A stretch of DNA of 14,974 bases from Cytophagaceae bacterium. GTDB taxonomy: Bacteria; Bacteroidota; Bacteroidia; Cytophagales; Cytophagaceae. Location: the NCBI GenBank assembly GCA_021151805.1, contig JAGKWN010000098.1, positions 1 to 14,974 on the forward strand, in the 5' to 3' direction. How positions within the stretch are numbered: position 1 is the first letter of the stretch; the number at the start of each line of letters is the position of its first letter. Under the pieces are notes generated by a model. It searched no databases. It was not told where the DNA came from and worked only from the letters and a program-made list of their open reading frames with translations. A program made the position numbers and the translations under genes. This document shows, one piece after another, positions 13,835 to 14,974 of this stretch.

Positions 13835-14974
13835 ATGTCAAAAATTAAAGTAGGTATTAATGGCTTTGGCCGTATTGGTCGTTTGGTTTTCCGTGCTGCG
13901 GTAAACAACCCTAACATTCAAATAGTTGGAATCAATGATTTGATTGATGTGGACTACATGGCATACATGTTAAAGTATGACTCTACTCATGGTCGTTTTA
14001 ATGGAACGGTAGATGTGAAAGATGGTAAATTAGTGGTGAATGGTAACGCTATCCGTGTAACTGCAGAAAGAGACCCTGCAAATCTAAAATGGAATGAAGT
14101 TGGTGCTGAATACGTTGTAGAATCTACTGGTCTTTTCTTGACTATGGATACTGCTGACAAACATATTGCAGCTGGTGCAAAAAGAGTTGTTTTATCAGCT
14201 CCTGCAAAAGACGATACTCCTACATTCGTTATGGGTGTTAACAATAAGTCTTATACAAAAGACATGACTATTGTTTCAAATGCTTCTTGTACAACAAACT
14301 GCTTAGCTCCGGTAGCTAAAGTATTAAACGATAAGTTTGGTATCCTTGAAGGTTTAATGACTACAGTACACGCTGCTACTGCAACTCAGAAAACAGTAGA
14401 TGGTCCTTCAGCAAAAGACTGGAGAGGTGGCCGTGGTGCTTACCAAAACATCATCCCTTCTTCAACAGGTGCTGCTAAGGCTGTAGGTTTAGTTATTCCT
14501 CAATTAAAAGGTAAATTAACTGGTATGTCTTTCCGTGTTCCTACACCAGACGTTTCTGTAGTTGATTTAACTTGCCGTTTAGAGAAGCCTGCTTCTTACG
14601 AAACAATCAAAGCTGCTATGAAAGCTGCTTCTGAAGGTGAAATGAAAGGCATCCTTGGATACACTGAAGATGAAGTAGTTTCTACTGACTTCTTAGGCGA
14701 TGCGCGCACTTCTATCTTCGATGCAAAAGCTGGTATTTCATTGAATGATAACTTTGTTAAAGTTGTTTCATGGTATGATAACGAGTGGGGCTTTTCAAAC
14801 CGAATGATTGATGTTGCCCGAGTCATTGGATGCCAGGGCATGGTCCGGATTCAAGCCGGGCTCGACCGCGCGGCACTGGTCGGCGTCCAGTTCGCGCGTG
14901 GTGATGCCGGCCTGCGCCAGCAGCGCCAGTCCCGGCGCGATCGCCTGCCGGTCCTTCGCCGAGCGCAGCAGCAC
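13835..14974 (+). CDS. gap: Glyceraldehyde-3-phosphate dehydrogenase, 3' end replaced by foreign sequence
   Basis: This glycolytic enzyme oxidises glyceraldehyde-3-phosphate with NAD and phosphate to 1,3-bisphosphoglycerate. Seen from the ATG at 13835: Rossmann motif KVGINGFGRIGR (5-16), INDLIDVDYMAYMLKYDSTHG, active-site SNASCTTNC with catalytic Cys152, TTVHAATATQK with the partner His, and WRGGRGAYQNIIPSSTGAAKAVG. The C-terminal SWYDNEWG begins near residue 312. Codons before this point are those of a highly expressed AT-rich gene (GGT, GCT, CGT, CCT). A normal GAPDH would stop around residue 333-337 (about 14835-14845). Instead the frame runs open to the window end, and from near 14780-14830 the sequence is foreign and GC-rich. 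The true native end is therefore missing, and residues after about 320-332 should not be trusted. Confidence 0.93.
   Translation, partial: MSKIKVGINGFGRIGRLVFRAAVNNPNIQIVGINDLIDVDYMAYMLKYDSTHGRFNGTVDVKDGKLVVNGNAIRVTAERDPANLKWNEVGAEYVVESTGLFLTMDTADKHIAAGAKRVVLSAPAKDDTPTFVMGVNNKSYTKDMTIVSNASCTTNCLAPVAKVLNDKFGILEGLMTTVHAATATQKTVDGPSAKDWRGGRGAYQNIIPSSTGAAKAVGLVIPQLKGKLTGMSFRVPTPDVSVVDLTCRLEKPASYETIKAAMKAASEGEMKGILGYTEDEVVSTDFLGDARTSIFDAKAGISLNDNFVKVVSWYDNEWGFSNRMIDVARVIGCQGMVRIQAGLDRAALVGVQFARGDAGLRQQRQSRRDRLPVLRRAQQH
14828..14974 (-). CDS. Fragment of a DadA-like D-amino-acid dehydrogenase (foreign, high GC)
   Basis: The minus strand is open from the window edge for 49 codons with high-GC codon choice (C or G at third positions). 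The text includes LLRSAKDRQAIAPGLALLAQ, then GITTRELDADQCRAVEPGLN and PDHALAS. This matches by pattern the region of FAD-dependent D-amino-acid dehydrogenase small subunit (DadA) around its 'LDxxxCxAxEPAL' motif. DadA oxidatively deaminates D-amino acids, notably D-alanine. After HALAS the DadA-like text seems to break off and the frame reaches a stop at 14795, which marks the join. Both ends are missing: the start lies beyond the window and the rest is replaced by GAPDH sequence. The assignment is from memory of the family. The source is probably a high-GC proteobacterium. Confidence 0.5.

Noticed and set aside
14596..14841. 81-codon minus-strand ORF across the end of GAPDH
   Set aside because: It is antisense to conserved GAPDH coding sequence, crosses the chimeric join, and is in a different frame from the dadA-like fragment.

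Overview
The window looks like chromosome of a Bacteroidota bacterium, most likely a Cytophaga-like member of Cytophagales. Codon use is AT-leaning, Shine-Dalgarno sequences are absent, and several promoters fit the Bacteroidota form TTG/TTTG-N19-20-TAnnTTTG. A DUF1573 protein and many secreted proteins with N-terminal signals point the same way. The genus is inferred from gene content and style, not from a search.

Layout. 1-180: a pair of inverted, hairpin-forming REP-like elements. 181-5955 (minus strand): an unrecognised secreted 521-aa protein, then the biotin genes in transcription order bioF-bioD-bioA with overlapping ends, then a D-lactate dehydrogenase (ldhA) with its own promoter. 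A long dyad upstream of bioF is a candidate operator. 6026-6490 (minus): a DUF1573 protein with its terminator. 6617-8938 (plus): an AMP-forming acyl-CoA synthetase, a 53-aa histidine-rich secreted peptide and a strong terminator. 8960-9845 (minus): a muconolactone-isomerase-like small protein and a MOSC-domain protein. 9897-12482 (minus): an mlaE-mlaF-mlaD lipid-transport operon and its terminator. 12763-13322 (plus): a decayed gene with three frameshifts and a 23-bp tandem duplication. 13362-13700 (minus): two identical tRNA-Glu(UUC) genes, each with its own terminator. 13835 to about 14800 (plus): glyceraldehyde-3-phosphate dehydrogenase with a clear promoter.

The last ~145 bases do not belong with the rest. 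Near 14780-14830 the sequence changes abruptly to about 74% GC (hand count over 14831-14974). From there on, its minus strand reads as a fragment of a DadA-like D-amino-acid dehydrogenase from a high-GC, probably proteobacterial, genome. The GAPDH frame runs through it without its normal stop. This is most simply a chimeric join or contamination.

How the genes work together: bioF, bioD and bioA encode three of the four late steps of biotin synthesis (KAPA synthase, dethiobiotin synthetase, DAPA aminotransferase). bioB and any pimelate-supply genes are not in the window. mlaE, mlaF and mlaD make the inner-membrane permease, ATPase and MCE substrate-binding protein of a phospholipid transporter. 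The remaining genes are single metabolic or housekeeping functions. I saw no CRISPR array, transposase, phage gene or defence system. Gene-free stretches not listed separately (4828-4968, 6491-6616, 9257-9383, 12483-12762) show nothing beyond the sites named.
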